Assembly (NCBI GenBank): GCA_023954175.1
Contig: JAMLIM010000006.1
Span: 1 to 64,000 of the forward strand
Origin: Rhizobacter sp.
GTDB taxonomy: Bacteria; Pseudomonadota; Gammaproteobacteria; Burkholderiales; Burkholderiaceae_C
Direction: 5' to 3'
Length of the DNA: 64,000 nucleotides
The stretch's first letter is position 1. Every line of letters starts with the position of its first letter. Under the pieces are notes generated by a model. The model had not been told where the DNA came from, did not search any database, and worked only from the letters and a program-made list of their open reading frames with translations. The position numbers and the translations under genes are program-made. Shown here piece after piece: positions 51,772 to 61,481 of the stretch.

Positions 51772-52617
51772 TCACAGCGTGACGCTGCCTTCGACGCAGG
51801 TCACGCTGTCGCCGCCGACCCAGATCCTGTTCTGGTCCTGCGCGACGTACACACGTCCGGCGCGCCCGAGGCGCGTGCCCTGCGCCGCGACGTAGCGCGC
51901 CGGCGCCTGCCCGGCACCGATCAGCCACTGCGCGAGGCTCGCGTTCAGGCTGCCGGTGACCGGGTCCTCCGCGATGCCGATCGCCGCGGCGAAGGCGCGC
52001 ACTTCGAACGCGCATTCGGCACCTTGCGGATGCGCGCCGATCACGCCGATCTTCGCGAGCGGTTTCAGTGCGGCATGGTCGGGCTCGAGCGCGAGCACGG
52101 TCTCGGCGCTGTCGAATCGCAACGCCAGCCATTGCGGTCCGTTGTCCAGCCACTGCGCCGCCCGCAGCCGGCTGGCGTCGGCGCCGAGCGCGGCGAGCAC
52201 CTGGGCGACGAGCGCCGCCTCCGGGTCGCTGCGGCGCAGTTGCGGCGCCTCGAAGGCGAGGCGATGGGCGCCCTCGCGCCGAACCCGCACGTGGCCGACG
52301 GCGCATTGCTGCACGATGGTGCCGGCGTCGCGCGGCGTGCCGCCCGCGGACAGCCAGGCGTGGCAGGTGCCGAGCGTCGGATGGCCGGCAAACGGCAACT
52401 CGCCGCCGGGGGTGAAGATGCGCAGCCGGTAGTCGGCCGCGGCGTCGGTCGGCGCCAGTACGAAGGTCGTTTCGGACAGATTCGTCCAGCGTGCGAAGCG
52501 CTGCATCGCGTCGTCGCCAGGCCCGTCGCCATCGATCACGACGGCGACCGGGTTGCCGCGGTAGGGCTCGCGGGTGAAGACGTCGACCACGCGATAGCGG
52601 CGGGATGTCATCTTCAT
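51772..52617 (-). CDS. PhzF family isomerase/epimerase-like protein
   Basis: A 281-residue member of the PhzF/diaminopimelate-epimerase fold. The N-terminal VVDVFTREPYRGNPVAVVID, the catalytic-glutamate segment NLSETTFVL and the FTPGGELPFAGHPTLGTCHA motif are diagnostic. The C-terminal half has EDPVTGSLNASLAQWLI. PhzF itself isomerises a phenazine precursor; most relatives have unknown substrates. Its start overlaps the aminotransferase stop by 4 bp. Confidence 0.92.
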   Translation of the reverse strand: MKMTSRRYRVVDVFTREPYRGNPVAVVIDGDGPGDDAMQRFARWTNLSETTFVLAPTDAAADYRLRIFTPGGELPFAGHPTLGTCHAWLSAGGTPRDAGTIVQQCAVGHVRVRREGAHRLAFEAPQLRRSDPEAALVAQVLAALGADASRLRAAQWLDNGPQWLALRFDSAETVLALEPDHAALKPLAKIGVIGAHPQGAECAFEVRAFAAAIGIAEDPVTGSLNASLAQWLIGAGQAPARYVAAQGTRLGRAGRVYVAQDQNRIWVGGDSVTCVEGSVTL

Positions 52618-53825
52618 GCTGCTCCCTGTTCTGCCTGCCGCAGCGCCGCGCGGATCGCGTCGCCGAGCGCAGTGATGCCGGTCTCGATCTGCGCCTCGCT
52701 CGCGGTGACGAACGACAGCCGCAGCGTATTCGACTGTGGCGCGCCCGAAAAGAACGGCGCACCCGGCACGAACGCGACCCCGCGCTCGACGGCGAACGGA
52801 AGCAACCCCGTCGCGTTCATCGAGGCGGGCAGTTCGACCCAGAGGAACATGCCGCCGGCCGGGCGGTTCCAGCGCACGCCCTCGGGCATGTGGCGTTCGA
52901 GCGCGGCAAGCATCGCGTCGCGCTGCGCCTTGTAGAGCGCGCGGATGGTCGGCACATGGCGATCGAGGAAGCCGTTGCGGATCACCTCGTAGACGATGCG
53001 CTGGTTGAAGCTCGGCGTGTGCAGGTCGGCAGCCTGCTTGGCCTGCAGCAGCTTGGGCATCAGGGTGCCCGGGGCGACGACATAGCCCAGCCGCAGCCCG
53101 GGCGCGAGCACCTTGGAGAACGACCCGAGATACACCGCGCCCGCGCGGTTGCGCCCGGCGAGACTCGGCGGTGGCGGGGCGTCGAACCAGAGGTCGCCGT
53201 ACGGGTTGTCCTCGACCAGCGGCAAGCCGATCGCAGCAGCGCGCTCGACGAGCGCTGCCCGGCGCGCATCGCCGATGCTGCGACCGGTCGGGTTCTGGAA
53301 GTTCGGCAGCAGGTAGAAGAAGCGCGCGTCGACCCCGCTTGCGGCCGCCGCCATCGCCTCCGGCAGCGGGCCCTCGTCGTCGTGCGCGACGCCCGCGAAG
53401 TGCGGCTGCATCGGCGTGAAGGCCTGCAGCGCGCCGAGGTAGGTGGGCGACTCGACGAGCACCGTGCTGCCCTCGTCGATCAACACCTTCGCGACGAGGT
53501 CCAGGCCCTGCTGCGAGCCGGTCGTGATGAGGACCTGCGCCGGGTCGACGGCCAGGCCCTGTCGCGCGAGGTCGCCTGCCACCCATTCGACGAGCGGCGC
53601 ATAGCCCTCGCTCGCCGAATACTGCAGCGCCTCGCGCGGGTGATCGCGCAGCACCTGCTCGCAGGCCTCGCGCATCGCCTCGACCGGGAAGGTGCGCGGC
53701 GAAGGCAGGCCGCCGGCGAACGAGATCACGCCGCCCTTCTCGGTGAGCTTGAGGATCTCGCGGATCACCGACGGGTTCATCGCTGCCGCGCGGCGCGCGA
53801 GCTTGAAGGGGGAGGCCTGGTTCAT
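52614..53825 (-). CDS. PLP-dependent aminotransferase, class I/II
   Basis: A 403-residue fold-type I aminotransferase similar to 2-aminoadipate/aromatic aminotransferases of the LysN/ARO8 type. Landmarks are SFAGGLPSPRTFPVEAMREA, LQYSASEGYAPLVEWVA, TTGSQQGLDLVAKVLIDEGS, LLPNFQNPTGRSI, EDNPYGDLWFDA and the PLP lysine in YLGSFSKVLAPGLRLGY. No helix-turn-helix domain precedes it, so it is not a MocR regulator. It overlaps neighbours by 4 bp on both sides. Confidence 0.93.
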   Translation of the reverse strand: MNQASPFKLARRAAAMNPSVIREILKLTEKGGVISFAGGLPSPRTFPVEAMREACEQVLRDHPREALQYSASEGYAPLVEWVAGDLARQGLAVDPAQVLITTGSQQGLDLVAKVLIDEGSTVLVESPTYLGALQAFTPMQPHFAGVAHDDEGPLPEAMAAAASGVDARFFYLLPNFQNPTGRSIGDARRAALVERAAAIGLPLVEDNPYGDLWFDAPPPPSLAGRNRAGAVYLGSFSKVLAPGLRLGYVVAPGTLMPKLLQAKQAADLHTPSFNQRIVYEVIRNGFLDRHVPTIRALYKAQRDAMLAALERHMPEGVRWNRPAGGMFLWVELPASMNATGLLPFAVERGVAFVPGAPFFSGAPQSNTLRLSFVTASEAQIETGITALGDAIRAALRQAEQGAA

Positions 53826-54715
53826 GCGGAACTCCTGACGGTGGCAACGGGCATGCGCTTGCCGATGAAGACGGTCGCGATCACCGCGAGCGAGAAGACC
53901 ACCGTCGTCGCGTCGAGCCGCTCGCCGAGCACCGGCACGGCAAACAGCAGCGACAAGAACGGCTGCACGAGTTGCACCTGGCTCACCCGCACCGTGCCGC
54001 CGAGCGCAAGCCCGCGGTACCAGGCGAAGAAGCCGAGCCACATCGAGAACAGCGTGACATAGGCAAAGCCGCCCCACGCGGCAAGGCGGACGCTGCCCGT
54101 CGGCCAGCTCGAGAGCATGAAGGGCAGCGTGACGGGCAGGCTCAACACCAGCACCCAGCAGATGACGTGCTCGGCCGGCATCTGCGTCGCCAGCTTCGCG
54201 CCCGCCACATAGCTCACCGCGGCGCTGGCAACGGCGATCGCGAGCAGGCCGTCGGCCGCGCTCAGGCCGCCGGCGCCGTGCAGCGCGGCAAAGGCGATGA
54301 CGAGCGCAAAGCCCGCGAACGCGCAGACCCAGAAGCCGGTCGACGGCCGCTGCCCGAGGTAGAGCGCGGCAGCGATCGCGGTCGCCAGCGGCAGCACGCC
54401 GGTGATCACCGCGGCGTGCATCGCGTCGACATCGCGCAGCGCAAGGCCGAGGAAGAGCGGAAAGCCGATCACCGTGCCCGCGGCGGAAATCGCGAATGTC
54501 AGCCATTCGTCGCGCCGCGGCAGCCGCGCCCGGGCCGCAACGAGCACGCCGGCGCTCAGCAACCCGGCGAACGCGGCGCGGCCGGCGCTCACGAACAGCG
54601 GCGAGAGCTGCGGGTCGCTCGCGGCGCCGACCGCCAGGCGCGTCATCGGCAGCGTCATCGCGAAGATCACGACCCCGAGCAGGCCGAGCCACAGGCCGCG
54701 CGATTCGGGTGTCAT
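53822..54715 (-). CDS. EamA/DMT family transporter
   Basis: A 297-residue inner-membrane protein with about ten helices in two EamA repeats (LWLGLLGVVIFAMTLPMTRL at the start; LSAADGLLAIAVASAAVSYV in the second half). It is first in the leftward five-gene unit, overlapping the aminotransferase by 4 bp, which suggests export of an amino acid or its product. The start is ATG 54715; a TTG nine bases earlier is possible. Confidence 0.9.
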   Translation of the reverse strand: MTPESRGLWLGLLGVVIFAMTLPMTRLAVGAASDPQLSPLFVSAGRAAFAGLLSAGVLVAARARLPRRDEWLTFAISAAGTVIGFPLFLGLALRDVDAMHAAVITGVLPLATAIAAALYLGQRPSTGFWVCAFAGFALVIAFAALHGAGGLSAADGLLAIAVASAAVSYVAGAKLATQMPAEHVICWVLVLSLPVTLPFMLSSWPTGSVRLAAWGGFAYVTLFSMWLGFFAWYRGLALGGTVRVSQVQLVQPFLSLLFAVPVLGERLDATTVVFSLAVIATVFIGKRMPVATVRSSA

Positions 54716-54886
54716 GTGCTGCAAGCGCGTGGCCTCATGGCGACGAGTTTAGGGGCACGGGGCGGTCTGCTCCGCGCCGTGATCCGCGATACGCGCCGCA
54801 ACCGGCGCGACGCCCGCTTACATCGCTTGCCGTGCACAAAATCACAGGCGTGTGAAAATCCGCAGCAACCATCGAGACAGCCCCGC

Positions 54887-55648
54887 ATGGCGGAATTCGA
54901 GCCCACGATCCCCTTCGGCCAACCCGAGCTGATGCGCGCGAGCGGCTTCACGCGCTATCTCGACGAGATGGCGCGCGAGGCCCCCGAAGGCGCGCCTTCG
55001 ACGCGGCTGTCCTCGCTCAGCCCTTCGCTGACGCAGGATCTGATGCGCTTCGAGCAGGGCGGCCGCGAACCCGATCTGCTCGAGGTGCTGGCCGCCTGCG
55101 TGCGCCATGCGCGCGCGGTGACGATCCATCTGCGGTGCCGGGACCGCGTGCTGCCGTTGTCGATCTTTCCGCGCGAGCGCGTCGCGCATTGCCCGCTCGA
55201 CCTGCCGGCGCTGACCGAAGCCCAGCGCGAGCCGTTGCCGGTGCTGCAGGTGGAGCCCGCCGTGCTGCGCGCGCCGGGCCATCCGCTGGCGGCGCTCGTC
55301 GGCGAGCCGCACATGTACCAGCCGCTCGCGCCGCTGATGTGGGCGATCGCGCTGCACGGCGCGCGCAGCGAGCTGCTGCCCGAACTCGCCGGTGCGGCCG
55401 TCTACCGCCTCGCGCCGACCTTCGACCGCACGGCGCTCGCGATCGAGGGGCCGCTCGTCGCGATCATCGAGCAGCTGCGCCGGGACGTCGCGAGCCAGCG
55501 CGAAATCGCGTCCTGGCCCGACATGAACCGCGAGCGCGCGACGCGCCTGCTCAACGCGCTGTACCTGCAGGCGGGGCTGATCATCAGCCGCTCGCATCCG
55601 GCCGCGCTCGGCGACTCCTGGTTTCGCAGCATCCGCACGACGCAGTGA
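54887..55648 (+). CDS. Protein of unknown function
   Basis: A 253-residue soluble protein of no family I recognise. There is no signal peptide or membrane segment. The N-terminal half is mixed (ASGFTRYLDEMAREAPEGAP; LLEVLAACVRHARAVTIHLR), and the C-terminal half predicts several helices (IEQLRRDVASQREIASWPDM; RLLNALYLQAGLIISR). Strong third-position GC and a clear ATG support a real gene. It is divergent from the EamA gene and tail to tail with an alpha/beta hydrolase. Confidence 0.75.
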   Translation: MAEFEPTIPFGQPELMRASGFTRYLDEMAREAPEGAPSTRLSSLSPSLTQDLMRFEQGGREPDLLEVLAACVRHARAVTIHLRCRDRVLPLSIFPRERVAHCPLDLPALTEAQREPLPVLQVEPAVLRAPGHPLAALVGEPHMYQPLAPLMWAIALHGARSELLPELAGAAVYRLAPTFDRTALAIEGPLVAIIEQLRRDVASQREIASWPDMNRERATRLLNALYLQAGLIISRSHPAALGDSWFRSIRTTQ

Positions 55649-55660
55649 CGCGCCGCGCGC

Positions 55661-56413
55661 TCAGCGGCTGCGCCGCGAGTTTGCTGCCTGCCTCGCGGAC
55701 AACCGCGCGGAGAGCCACCCGCACAGCGCATCGCTGACCTCCCGCGGGCGCTCGATCGTGAGCATGTGGCCGCAGCGCTCGACGAGCGCGAACTCGGCGC
55801 CGGGGACGCTCTGCGCGATCTCGCGCGAGGCCTCGACCGTCGTCACCACGTCCGCGTCGCCGCACAGCACGAGCGTCGGGCAGCGGATCGACGGCAGCAT
55901 CGGGCGGCGGTCGGCGCGCGCCGCGATCGCGATGTTCTGGCGCACGATCTGCGCGGCGCCGGCGCGGCGCAGCATGTCGAGGTAGAGGTTCACGAGCGCC
56001 GCGTCGTGCAGACGATCGGGGTGGAACGAGAACGGCAGGTTGCCGACGATCATCTCCTCGAAGCCACCGCCTTCGATCAGCGCGCATGCGGCTGCGCGCA
56101 GCGCAGCGACCTCGGGCGTGTCGGGCCGCGCCGTCGTGCCGAGCAGCGCCAGGGCCTGAACGCGCTGCGGCGCCTGGGCGCAGGCCTCGAGCGCCACGAT
56201 GCCACCCATCGACGCGCCGCACAGGACGAGCGGCCCCGGATGCTCGGCCAGCAAGGCGGCGGCCATCGCGGGCAGCGCGTCGCAGCGGAAGTGCGCATCG
56301 GTGATCTGCACGTCTTCGATCCGGGTCCCGCGAAGGCGGTCGAGCGCGTCAAGCTGGGCGCTCCACATCGCGCCGTCGGCGGCGAGGCCGGGGATCAGGA
56401 CGACGGTCGGCAT
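55661..56413 (-). CDS. Alpha/beta fold hydrolase
   Basis: A 250-residue serine hydrolase. The nucleophile lies in LCGASMGGIVALEA, the oxyanion strand is VVLIPGLAADGAMWSAQL, the acid is in TLVLCGDADVVTTVEA and the histidine in VERCGHMLTIERP. This set is typical of small esterase/3-oxoadipate-enol-lactonase-like enzymes. The start at 56413 gives the usual N-terminal strand. Divergent from a histidine phosphatase gene; substrate unknown. Confidence 0.9.
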   Translation of the reverse strand: MPTVVLIPGLAADGAMWSAQLDALDRLRGTRIEDVQITDAHFRCDALPAMAAALLAEHPGPLVLCGASMGGIVALEACAQAPQRVQALALLGTTARPDTPEVAALRAAACALIEGGGFEEMIVGNLPFSFHPDRLHDAALVNLYLDMLRRAGAAQIVRQNIAIAARADRRPMLPSIRCPTLVLCGDADVVTTVEASREIAQSVPGAEFALVERCGHMLTIERPREVSDALCGWLSARLSARQAANSRRSR

Positions 56414-56498
56414 GGAACGGATTGTCGCCCTCGGGATCGCACCTGCACCGATGCCACCGCGTTGCCAACACGAACGTGTGAACGACGACAATTGCGAC

Positions 56499-57116
56499 AT
56501 GACCGAAGTGATCCTGATCCGCCACGGCGAGACCGACTGGAACGTGCAGGGGCGCTTCCAGGGCCAGATCGACGTCCCGCTGAACGCCTTCGGCGAGCGC
56601 CAGGCCGTGCGCATGGCGACGCGGCTGGCGCAGGAGCGCGTCGACGTGATGTACTGCAGCGACCTGCTGCGCACGCGCCAGACGGCCGCCCCCGCGGAGC
56701 GCGAGTTGCGCCTCAGCGCGGCGCCCGACGCCGCGCTGCGCGAGCAGCATTTCGGCGTCCTCGAAGGCCTGAGCTTCGAGGAGGTGCGTGCGCGCCATCC
56801 GAACGAGCTCGCCGGCTGGATGCTGCACGACCCCGACTACACGCTGCCCGAGGGCGAGAGCGTGCGGCGCTTTCACGCGCGCGTCGTCGGCGCTTTGAAT
56901 GCGCTCGCGGCGCGCCATGCGGGACAGCGCCTGGCCGTGGTGACGCATGGCGGCGTGCTCGACATGCTCTACCGCACGGTGCATGGCCTGCCCCTCACCG
57001 GTGAACGCGCCTGCCCGATCCCGAACGCCGGCCTGAACCGGTTGCGCGTGCAGGGCGAGCGGCTGCAGATCGTGACCTGGGCCGACGATGCCCACCTCGA
57101 CGGGCTGACCCGTTGA
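56499..57116 (+). CDS. Histidine phosphatase, phosphoglycerate mutase-like
   Basis: A 205-residue cofactor-independent-looking phosphatase of the dPGM superfamily (CobC/GpmB-like). The catalytic motif [20 protein letters not shown] is at the N terminus, and the second His is in [33 protein letters not shown] supplies the Glu-containing loop. It starts at 56499; the frame is open upstream. The enolase-superfamily gene follows after 55 bp on the same strand. Confidence 0.93.
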   Translation: MTEVILIRHGETDWNVQGRFQGQIDVPLNAFGERQAVRMATRLAQERVDVMYCSDLLRTRQTAAPAERELRLSAAPDAALREQHFGVLEGLSFEEVRARHPNELAGWMLHDPDYTLPEGESVRRFHARVVGALNALAARHAGQRLAVVTHGGVLDMLYRTVHGLPLTGERACPIPNAGLNRLRVQGERLQIVTWADDAHLDGLTR

Positions 57117-57171
57117 GCGGGCTCGACGCGGCGATCGAGGCACGCTGAAGCAGCGCAACGGAGTCACGCGA

Positions 57172-58269
57172 ATGTCCGTCGTCGAGTCCGTCAGTGCGCG
57201 CCTGTTTCGGGTGCCGCTCGCCGAGGCCCTGGTCGATGCCAAGCATGGCACGCACACGCACTTCGAGCTGATCACGGTCACGCTGCGTCTGGCCGACGGC
57301 AGCGAGGGCACCGGCTACACCTACACCGGCGGCCGCGGCGGCGCGTCGATCGTGGCCCTGATCACGCACGATCTCGCACCCTGGCTGATCGGGCGCGACG
57401 CCGCGCCGGTCGAGGCGCTGCACGATGCGATGCAGTGGCACCTGCACTATGTCGGCCGCGGCGGCATTGCGTCGTTCGCGATTTCGGCGATCGACATCGC
57501 GCTGTGGGACGTACGCGGCAAGCAGCGTGGCGAATCGCTCGCCCGCATGGCGGGCGGCGCGAGCGACCGCTGCCGCGCCTACTGCGGCGGCATCGATCTG
57601 GCCTACCCGCTGCCGCGCCTGCTGGAGAGCGTCGCGGGCTATCTGGCGCGCGGCTTCAACGGCGTCAAGATCAAGGTCGGCCAGCCCGCGCTGGCCGACG
57701 ATGTCGAGCGGGTACGCGCGGTGCGTGAGCTGCTCGGTGACGGCACGGCCTTCATGGTGGACGCCAACTATTCGCTCGACGAGGCGCAGGCGATCGCTGC
57801 CGCGCGCGCCTTCGCGCCCTTCGATCTGCTCTGGTTCGAGGAGCCGACCCTGCCCGACGACTTCGCCGCCTACGGCCGCATCGCCCGCGCGACCGGCATG
57901 CCGCTCGCGATGGGCGAGAACCTGCACACGCTGCAGGAGTTCGAGCACGCCTTCGAACGGGCCGCGTTGTCGTTCATTCAACCCGATGCATCGAACTGCG
58001 GCGGCATCACCGGCTGGCTGCGCGTCGCTCAGCGCGCACGTGCGCTCGGCATCCCGGTGTGCAGCCACGGCATGCAGGAGCTGCACGTCAGCCTGCTCGC
58101 CGCGCAGCCGCACGCCGGCTGGCTCGAGGTGCACGCCTTTCCGATCGACGCCTACACCCGACGGCCGCTGGTGGTCGAGGATCATCTCGCGGTCGCGCCG
58201 GACGCGCCCGGCGTCGGCGTCGAGTTCGACTGGGCGCGGCTGGCACCGTTCGAGGCCGGCGCGCGCTGA
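57172..58269 (+). CDS. Mandelate racemase/muconate-lactonizing enzyme family
   Basis: A 365-residue enolase-superfamily enzyme of the mandelate racemase subgroup. The KxK pair is K166/K168 (GVKIKVGQ), metal ligands are Asp197 (MVDANYS), Glu223/224 (WFEEPTLP) and Glu249 (MGENLHT), and the His-Asp dyad is Asp272 with His299 (CSHGMQELH). These enzymes abstract a proton alpha to a carboxylate, mostly as sugar-acid dehydratases or racemases. The exact substrate cannot be named. It lies between a phosphatase and a metallo-hydrolase on one strand. Confidence 0.92.
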   Translation: MSVVESVSARLFRVPLAEALVDAKHGTHTHFELITVTLRLADGSEGTGYTYTGGRGGASIVALITHDLAPWLIGRDAAPVEALHDAMQWHLHYVGRGGIASFAISAIDIALWDVRGKQRGESLARMAGGASDRCRAYCGGIDLAYPLPRLLESVAGYLARGFNGVKIKVGQPALADDVERVRAVRELLGDGTAFMVDANYSLDEAQAIAAARAFAPFDLLWFEEPTLPDDFAAYGRIARATGMPLAMGENLHTLQEFEHAFERAALSFIQPDASNCGGITGWLRVAQRARALGIPVCSHGMQELHVSLLAAQPHAGWLEVHAFPIDAYTRRPLVVEDHLAVAPDAPGVGVEFDWARLAPFEAGAR

Positions 58270-58339
58270 GGCCGATCGCGCTATCGTCGGTCGTTATGAC
58301 CAAGGTCATGTCCGCCGTCACGTTCCAGCGGGTGTGCAC

Positions 58340-59482
58340 ATGAATGCCCTCGGCAAGCGCGCCCAAGGCCTGCGCCTGGAACGCATCAAGTCCTCGCTGC
58401 TGTGGGCGGGCGAGAGATTTCGCAACGTTCACCCGATCGCACCCGGCCTGCAGGACACGAGCGCGCCGCGGCCGACGCTGACCGAGTTCCTGTGCGGCGG
58501 CGACCGGCGCGTGCCGCGCGGCCCGCTGCCCGCGCTCGACCCGCGCGAGGCGTGGCTGCGCCAACCGGCGAGCGGCCTGCGCGCGACCTGGCTCGGCCAC
58601 TCGACGGTGCTGATCGAGATCGACGGCCTGCGCGTGCTGACCGACCCGGTGTGGGGCCCGCGCGCGTCGCCCTCGCGCATCGCCGGGCCCAAGCGCTTCC
58701 AGCCGGTGCCGGTGCGTCTTTCGGCGCTGGCGCAGATCGATCTGGTCATCGTCTCGCACGACCACTACGACCACCTCGACTTCCCGACGATTCGGGAACT
58801 GGCGAAGCGTGGCGTGCCCTTCGTCACCTCCCTCGGTGTCGGCGCGCACCTCGAAGCCTGGGGCGTGGCGCCGGATCGCATCACCGAGCTCGACTGGTGG
58901 GAGTCGCATCGCCTGCCGAACAGTGACCTGACCGTCACCGCGGCACCGTCGCAGCACTTCTCCGGCCGTGCGCTGAAGGACCACAACGCGACGCTGTGGT
59001 CGTCGCTCGTGATCCGCGGCAATCGCCATGCGGTCTTCTTCAGCGGCGACACCGGCTTGACCTCGCAGTACGTCGAGATCCGCGAACGGCTCGGCCCGTT
59101 CGACCTCGTGATGCTCGAGGTGGGCGCGTTCCACCCGTCCTGGGGCCACATCCACCTCGGCCCCGAGAACGCGTTGAAGGCGTACGAACTGCTCGGCGGC
59201 GGTGCCTTCCTGCCGGTGCACTGGGGCACGTTCAGCCTTGCGCTGCACGCCTGGGATGCGCCGGCCGAGACGCTGCTCGCGCTCGGCCCGCAGCGCGGCG
59301 CGCGACTCGTGATGCCGCGCCTGGGTGAACCGATCGAACCCGCCCACGCGCCGCCGCCGGCGCCGTGGTGGCGCGGCGTCGACGAGTTGCGCCGCGGCCG
59401 GCCTCAGCGCCCTGCCGACGAACCGGCGCCGGCCACCCTGCCCGCGAACATGCCGGCGAACATGCCCTGGCCGCCGGACTGA
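58340..59482 (+). CDS. MBL-fold hydrolase, NAPE-PLD/RomA-like
   Basis: A 380-residue metallo-beta-lactamase-fold protein. The zinc motif SHDHYDHLD (His140, His142, Asp144, His145) is complete, with ATWLGHSTVLIEIDGLRVLT ahead and FFSGDTGLT and LPVHWGTFSLA supplying later ligands. The arrangement is that of NAPE-phospholipase D/RomA (UlaG-like) proteins. There is an extra Pro/Ala-rich C-terminal tail of about 40 residues containing NMPANMP. It starts at 58340, 70 bp after the preceding gene. Convergent with the bat operon. Confidence 0.9.
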   Translation: MNALGKRAQGLRLERIKSSLLWAGERFRNVHPIAPGLQDTSAPRPTLTEFLCGGDRRVPRGPLPALDPREAWLRQPASGLRATWLGHSTVLIEIDGLRVLTDPVWGPRASPSRIAGPKRFQPVPVRLSALAQIDLVIVSHDHYDHLDFPTIRELAKRGVPFVTSLGVGAHLEAWGVAPDRITELDWWESHRLPNSDLTVTAAPSQHFSGRALKDHNATLWSSLVIRGNRHAVFFSGDTGLTSQYVEIRERLGPFDLVMLEVGAFHPSWGHIHLGPENALKAYELLGGGAFLPVHWGTFSLALHAWDAPAETLLALGPQRGARLVMPRLGEPIEPAHAPPPAPWWRGVDELRRGRPQRPADEPAPATLPANMPANMPWPPD

Positions 59483-59572
59483 GGGCCTCTCGGCGGCGCT
59501 CGACCTGAGCGGTATGCGGTCGCCGTCACAGCGTGGAAGGGTCCCGCGCCCTGGCCGGCGTCTTCTTTCGTT

Positions 59573-61480
59573 TCAGGGATACAGCGGGGCCAACGCATCG
59601 CTGCGCTGCCCCGGCGAGCCCTGCCGGCGCTGGCGCAGCCCCTTGCCGAGCGCCTGCCACAGCGCCGTGCCGTCCCAGGCGCGGGTGGCGGCACCGTACA
59701 GGCTGCGGTCGAGCGCGCGCACTTCGTCGGCGCCGGCATCGATCCGGTCGGCCAGCTCGCCGAGCCCGCGCGGCGGACGCTCCGGCCACTCGGCGCGCGC
59801 GAGTTCGAGCAGCGCGCGCGCCGCGGCCTCACGGTCCCCGTCTCGACAGGCCTGCTGCAGCGATCTCAGGCTCGCCCGCGTGCCCGGTGGCGGCGGCGCG
59901 GTCGGCGCTTGCGCTGATGTGCTCGGCACGCCCGGCGTTGCGCGGCGGCGCATCCACCATACGGTGATCCCGCCGCCCAGCAGCAGGGCCAGGCCCGACG
60001 CTGCCCAGGCGCCGTGATCGCGGATCGCTTCGGCGGCACGCGCCTGCCATGAAGCCGCTGCTTCACCGGGCGACTTCGCCGCGGCGGTGGTTGTGCTTGC
60101 GGTCGCCGCAGCGGAAGGCACAGGCGTTGCACCCGTCGCGACCGACGGTACAGCGGGCGCAACACCGGGCGCGACCTGGAAGTGCTGCGCCGCCACTTCG
60201 GCCCGACGCTGAACGTTGTCGCGCGTGTCCCACCAGGGCAGTTCGGCCGGCGCGACGTCGAGCGTGCCGGCCGCGGTCGGGATGTAGGTCACGGTCTGCT
60301 TGCTGATGCCGTAGATCGTCGTGCCATCGGTGCGGCTCTGGTTGTCCGGCGCATCGGCATAGAGGCGCGCGTTGGCCGGTTGCGCGAGCGTCAGCGCCGG
60401 GATCTGCGACGCCGCCAGCCCCTTGGCTTCGATCGTCAACGTGCGCGTCACCGGCTCGCCCGCCTTGAACACCGGCGCGCCGTCGGCCCAGCTGTCGTGC
60501 AGGCGGATCTGCTCGGCCGGCAGCCACTGTGCCTGCGCGCCGGCCGGCCGCGGCCGAACGTCGAGCGTCAGGGTCTGGGCGCTCGCGGCGACGGGCCGCA
60601 TCGTCGCACCGAGCGACAGCCCGCCGAGCAGCCCGTTGCGAAGCGCCGGGTTGTTGGCGAAGGGCGAGTTGCGCAGCATCTCGGCCATCAGGTCGTCACC
60701 CGAGCCATCGTCGCGCGCCGGGTTGCGCGGCACTTCCGCGCTGCCACGAAAGACGGCGGGCGCGATGCGCAAGGTGCCGCTCTTCTCCGGCGAGATCGCG
60801 TAGTGACGCTCGATCAGCGTGTAGTCCCTGCCGTGCAGCGTGACGGTCTTGCGCTCTTCCGCGCCGAGCTGCTCGATCACCGCGTCGGGCGAGGTCGGCG
60901 CCGTCAAGTTGCCGGAGCGCACGCTGCCGTCGGCATAGAGCCGCACCGTGTAGGGCACCTGCTGCTGGACATAGACCGGCTTGCCCTCTGCCGCGCTGTC
61001 GACCTCCATGAACACCGCGGTGCCGGGCGCTGCGCTGCCGGTGTCGGCGGCTCCGGAGGGGTTGGCCGCCGCCGCCGGCGCGGCGACTTGCAGTTGCAGC
61101 GCGCCGGTCTGCTCGCTGCCGACCGTGATCGGCGCAATGTCGATGCTGCCCTGGCGCCGCGGCAACAACTGCACTGTCCAGCGCATGCGGTCGGAGCGGT
61201 GGAAGTTGATGATGCGAATCTCGCTGCTCTGGCTGCTGCTCAGCAGGTCGAAGTCCTTGCGCAGCGGCTCCAGGTCGGGTTTGGCGCCGGAGGGCGACCC
61301 CTCGCTCTCGATCGTCAGCGTCAGCGGCTGACCCAGGGGCACGCTGCTGCGATCGAGGCTGGCGCTGACGGCGGCCCAGCCGGCATGGGCGGCGCCGAGC
61401 AGCGCCGTCGCGAGCACTGCCAGCCGCAATTTCGCGAAGGGCCCGCGGCCCCGGCGGAATCTTGTTGCTTGACGAGCCAT
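59573..61480 (-). CDS. batD: BatD-like protein (oxygen tolerance)
   Basis: A 635-residue membrane-anchored periplasmic protein. A signal peptide (LRLAVLATALLGAAHAGWAA) precedes immunoglobulin-like domains: AVSASLDRSSVPLGQPLTLT, then VYVQQQVPYTVRLYADGSVR and LIERHYAISPEKSGTLRIAP, characteristic of BatD. A transmembrane helix follows (GAWAASGLALLLGGGITVWW) and then a cytoplasmic helical tail. It starts 1 bp after the BatB/C stop. Bat proteins are VWA-linked partners of MoxR ATPases; their exact activity is unsettled. Confidence 0.92.
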   Translation of the reverse strand: MARQATRFRRGRGPFAKLRLAVLATALLGAAHAGWAAVSASLDRSSVPLGQPLTLTIESEGSPSGAKPDLEPLRKDFDLLSSSQSSEIRIINFHRSDRMRWTVQLLPRRQGSIDIAPITVGSEQTGALQLQVAAPAAAANPSGAADTGSAAPGTAVFMEVDSAAEGKPVYVQQQVPYTVRLYADGSVRSGNLTAPTSPDAVIEQLGAEERKTVTLHGRDYTLIERHYAISPEKSGTLRIAPAVFRGSAEVPRNPARDDGSGDDLMAEMLRNSPFANNPALRNGLLGGLSLGATMRPVAASAQTLTLDVRPRPAGAQAQWLPAEQIRLHDSWADGAPVFKAGEPVTRTLTIEAKGLAASQIPALTLAQPANARLYADAPDNQSRTDGTTIYGISKQTVTYIPTAAGTLDVAPAELPWWDTRDNVQRRAEVAAQHFQVAPGVAPAVPSVATGATPVPSAAATASTTTAAAKSPGEAAASWQARAAEAIRDHGAWAASGLALLLGGGITVWWMRRRATPGVPSTSAQAPTAPPPPGTRASLRSLQQACRDGDREAAARALLELARAEWPERPPRGLGELADRIDAGADEVRALDRSLYGAATRAWDGTALWQALGKGLRQRRQGSPGQRSDALAPLYP

Positions 61481-61481
61481 G

